Of a DNA stretch of 64,000 bases, positions 63,288 through 64,000 are shown in pieces. The stretch is from NCBI GenBank assembly GCA_902557215.1, contig CACDZM010000001.1, positions 186,001 through 250,000 on the forward strand. The letters are read 5' to 3'. The number at the start of each line of letters is the position of its first letter. Position 1 is the first letter of the stretch. The DNA comes from an uncultured Pelagibacteraceae bacterium (lineage in GTDB: Bacteria; Pseudomonadota; Alphaproteobacteria; Pelagibacterales; Pelagibacteraceae). Under the pieces are notes generated by a model. The model did not search any database and was not told where the DNA came from. It worked only from the letters and a program-made list of their open reading frames with translations. The translations under genes were made by a program, and so were the position numbers.

Positions 63288-63955
63288 TAACTATATTTTT
63301 TTTCTAAGAACTTTATTACATTGTGAATTATAAAAGTCATTAATAGGTAAATGCCCCCAGCAACTATAAAAACTTCGATTGGTTTAAAAGTAGTTGATAT
63401 TATATATTTTGCAACACCTGTAAGATCCATTATTGTGACTGTGCTGGCTAAAGAAGTTCCTTTCATCATTAGAATAATTTCGTTTCCATAGGCTGGTAAA
63501 GATTGTCTGATAGCGATAGGTATCTGAATTTTAAAAAAGATTACTTTATTTGAGATACCTAAACTTTTACCTGCCTCTATTATTCCAGGTTTAATCGTTT
63601 GAAATGCTGATCTTAATATCTCTGAAGTGTAAGCACCTGTGTTTAAAGCAAAAGCAATAATTGCACACCAATATGGTTCTTTCAAGATTGCCCATAGAAT
63701 TGTCGATCTTAAATATTCAATCTGACCTAATCCAAAATAAATTATAAAAATTTGTACTAAAAGTGGTGTACCTCTAAAGACATACGAATATCCATATGCC
63801 AATTTACTTATAAGTTTATTCTTATTTATTCTAAGAATTGCAAAAAATAGTCCAATAAATAATCCTATTATTAAAGAAACTGTTAGAAGTTTTAAAGTTA
63901 TAGCTGCTGCACTTAATAATTTAGGGAAACTATTAATCATTAATTCAAGATCCAT
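63284..63955 (-). CDS. Polar amino-acid ABC transporter permease (HisM/GlnP family)
   Basis: 223 residues with five membrane helices. The EAA-type loop is EAGKSLGISNKVIFFKIQIPIAIRQSLPAYGNE in parts around 130-165, and YVFRGTPLLVQIFI near 57 is the typical start of the permease domain. It works with another permease and an ATPase to import polar amino acids. Its ATG overlaps the upstream permease stop by one base (TAATG). Confidence 0.92.
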   Translation of the reverse strand: MDLELMINSFPKLLSAAAITLKLLTVSLIIGLFIGLFFAILRINKNKLISKLAYGYSYVFRGTPLLVQIFIIYFGLGQIEYLRSTILWAILKEPYWCAIIAFALNTGAYTSEILRSAFQTIKPGIIEAGKSLGISNKVIFFKIQIPIAIRQSLPAYGNEIILMMKGTSLASTVTIMDLTGVAKYIISTTFKPIEVFIVAGGIYLLMTFIIHNVIKFLEKKYSY

Positions 63956-64000
63956 TAATACCCCCTACTATATCTAACTTCTAATCTATTGATTAATTTC
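63955..64000 (-). CDS. C-terminal end of upstream ABC permease (partial)
   Basis: Only the last 14 codons lie in the window, ending in TAA at 63955-63957; the protein end reads INRLEVRYSRGY. It is in the same frame direction as the next gene and overlaps it by one base. By family order it should be the HisQ-type partner permease. The start lies beyond the edge. Confidence 0.75.
   Translation of the reverse strand, partial: KLINRLEVRYSRGY

Noticed and set aside
1-64000. CRISPR arrays, insertion sequences, prophage or integration sites
   Set aside because: No regularly spaced repeats, transposase, integrase or tRNA-linked direct repeats were seen; simple A/T runs explain the repetitive look.
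1-64000. tRNA or rRNA genes
   Set aside because: I looked for T-arm-like GGTTCAAATCC patterns and long G+C-rich stretches and found none in intergenic space; a covariance search would be decisive.

Overview
The window looks like a stretch of a SAR11-clade alphaproteobacterial chromosome (Candidatus Pelagibacter type). The grounds are very high A+T, intergenic gaps that are absent or tiny (the longest is about 215 bases, at 44847-45061), many 1-4 base stop/start overlaps, Lys/Asn/Ile-rich proteins, several TRAP transporters, and a reverse-type AprMBA set. I see no rRNA, tRNA, CRISPR array, insertion sequence or prophage. Assignment to SAR11 is inference from gene content and composition. No stretch over 300 bases lacks a gene.

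Layout. 0-2.8 kb: a broken gene end, a small basic peptide, a histidine phosphatase, a family-5 uracil-DNA glycosylase, a YbgC thioesterase and a DUF3047 protein. 2.8-8.3 kb (minus): a TRAP transporter (dctPQM) followed by an NCS1 permease and an SDR. 8.4-13 kb (plus): GMC oxidoreductase, TerC, SDR, M23 peptidase and MhpD-type hydratase. 13-14.7 kb: a GT39-type glycosyltransferase. 14.7-24 kb: an organosulfur block. Xsc and SuyAB release sulfite from C2 and C3 sulfonates, YeiH/SuyZ-type and TauE-type proteins probably export sulfur anions, and AprM-AprB-AprA probably oxidises sulfite to APS. 24-29.3 kb (minus): a tight operon metC-MFS-pabB-pabA-pabC-HIT.

29.4-35.5 kb: mixed small operons (27-aa basic peptide, mnmA, DUF3553, inositol-monophosphatase-type phosphatase, recX, ABA4-like, HCCA isomerase, rhodanese, glycosyltransferase). 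35.5-37.3 kb: ammonium transporter with a structured 3' region, and HU. 37.4-41.9 kb: rseP, a small membrane protein and an XRE/DUF2083 regulator, divergent from a 53-aa protein and isocitrate lyase across an array of TTTGTAAA-type repeats. 41.9-44.9 kb: nrdAB. 45-48.7 kb: surface-sugar genes (GT17, Gfo/Idh/MocA, phosphomannomutase) and DUF2061. 48.7-56 kb: a second TRAP operon (dctPQM-dusA-tauE-malonyl-CoA decarboxylase), divergent from a class III CoA-transferase; together they suggest uptake and use of malonate or a related acid. 56-64 kb: rpoZ with a long acidic tail, MFS, beta-hydroxyacid dehydrogenase, FMN flavoprotein, tautomerase, gamma carbonic anhydrase, thioredoxin-like protein, GT4, GT9, DUF6165 and two polar amino-acid ABC permeases, the last one cut by the window edge.

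The most interesting material is the sulfonate/sulfite block with two uncharacterised partners (116 aa and 44 aa), the repeat array between the DUF2083 regulator and aceA, dctP/dctQ hairpins in both TRAP operons (one burying the dctQ Shine-Dalgarno), the folded element in the amtB 3' region, and several short proteins (27-58 aa) that length cut-offs would miss.
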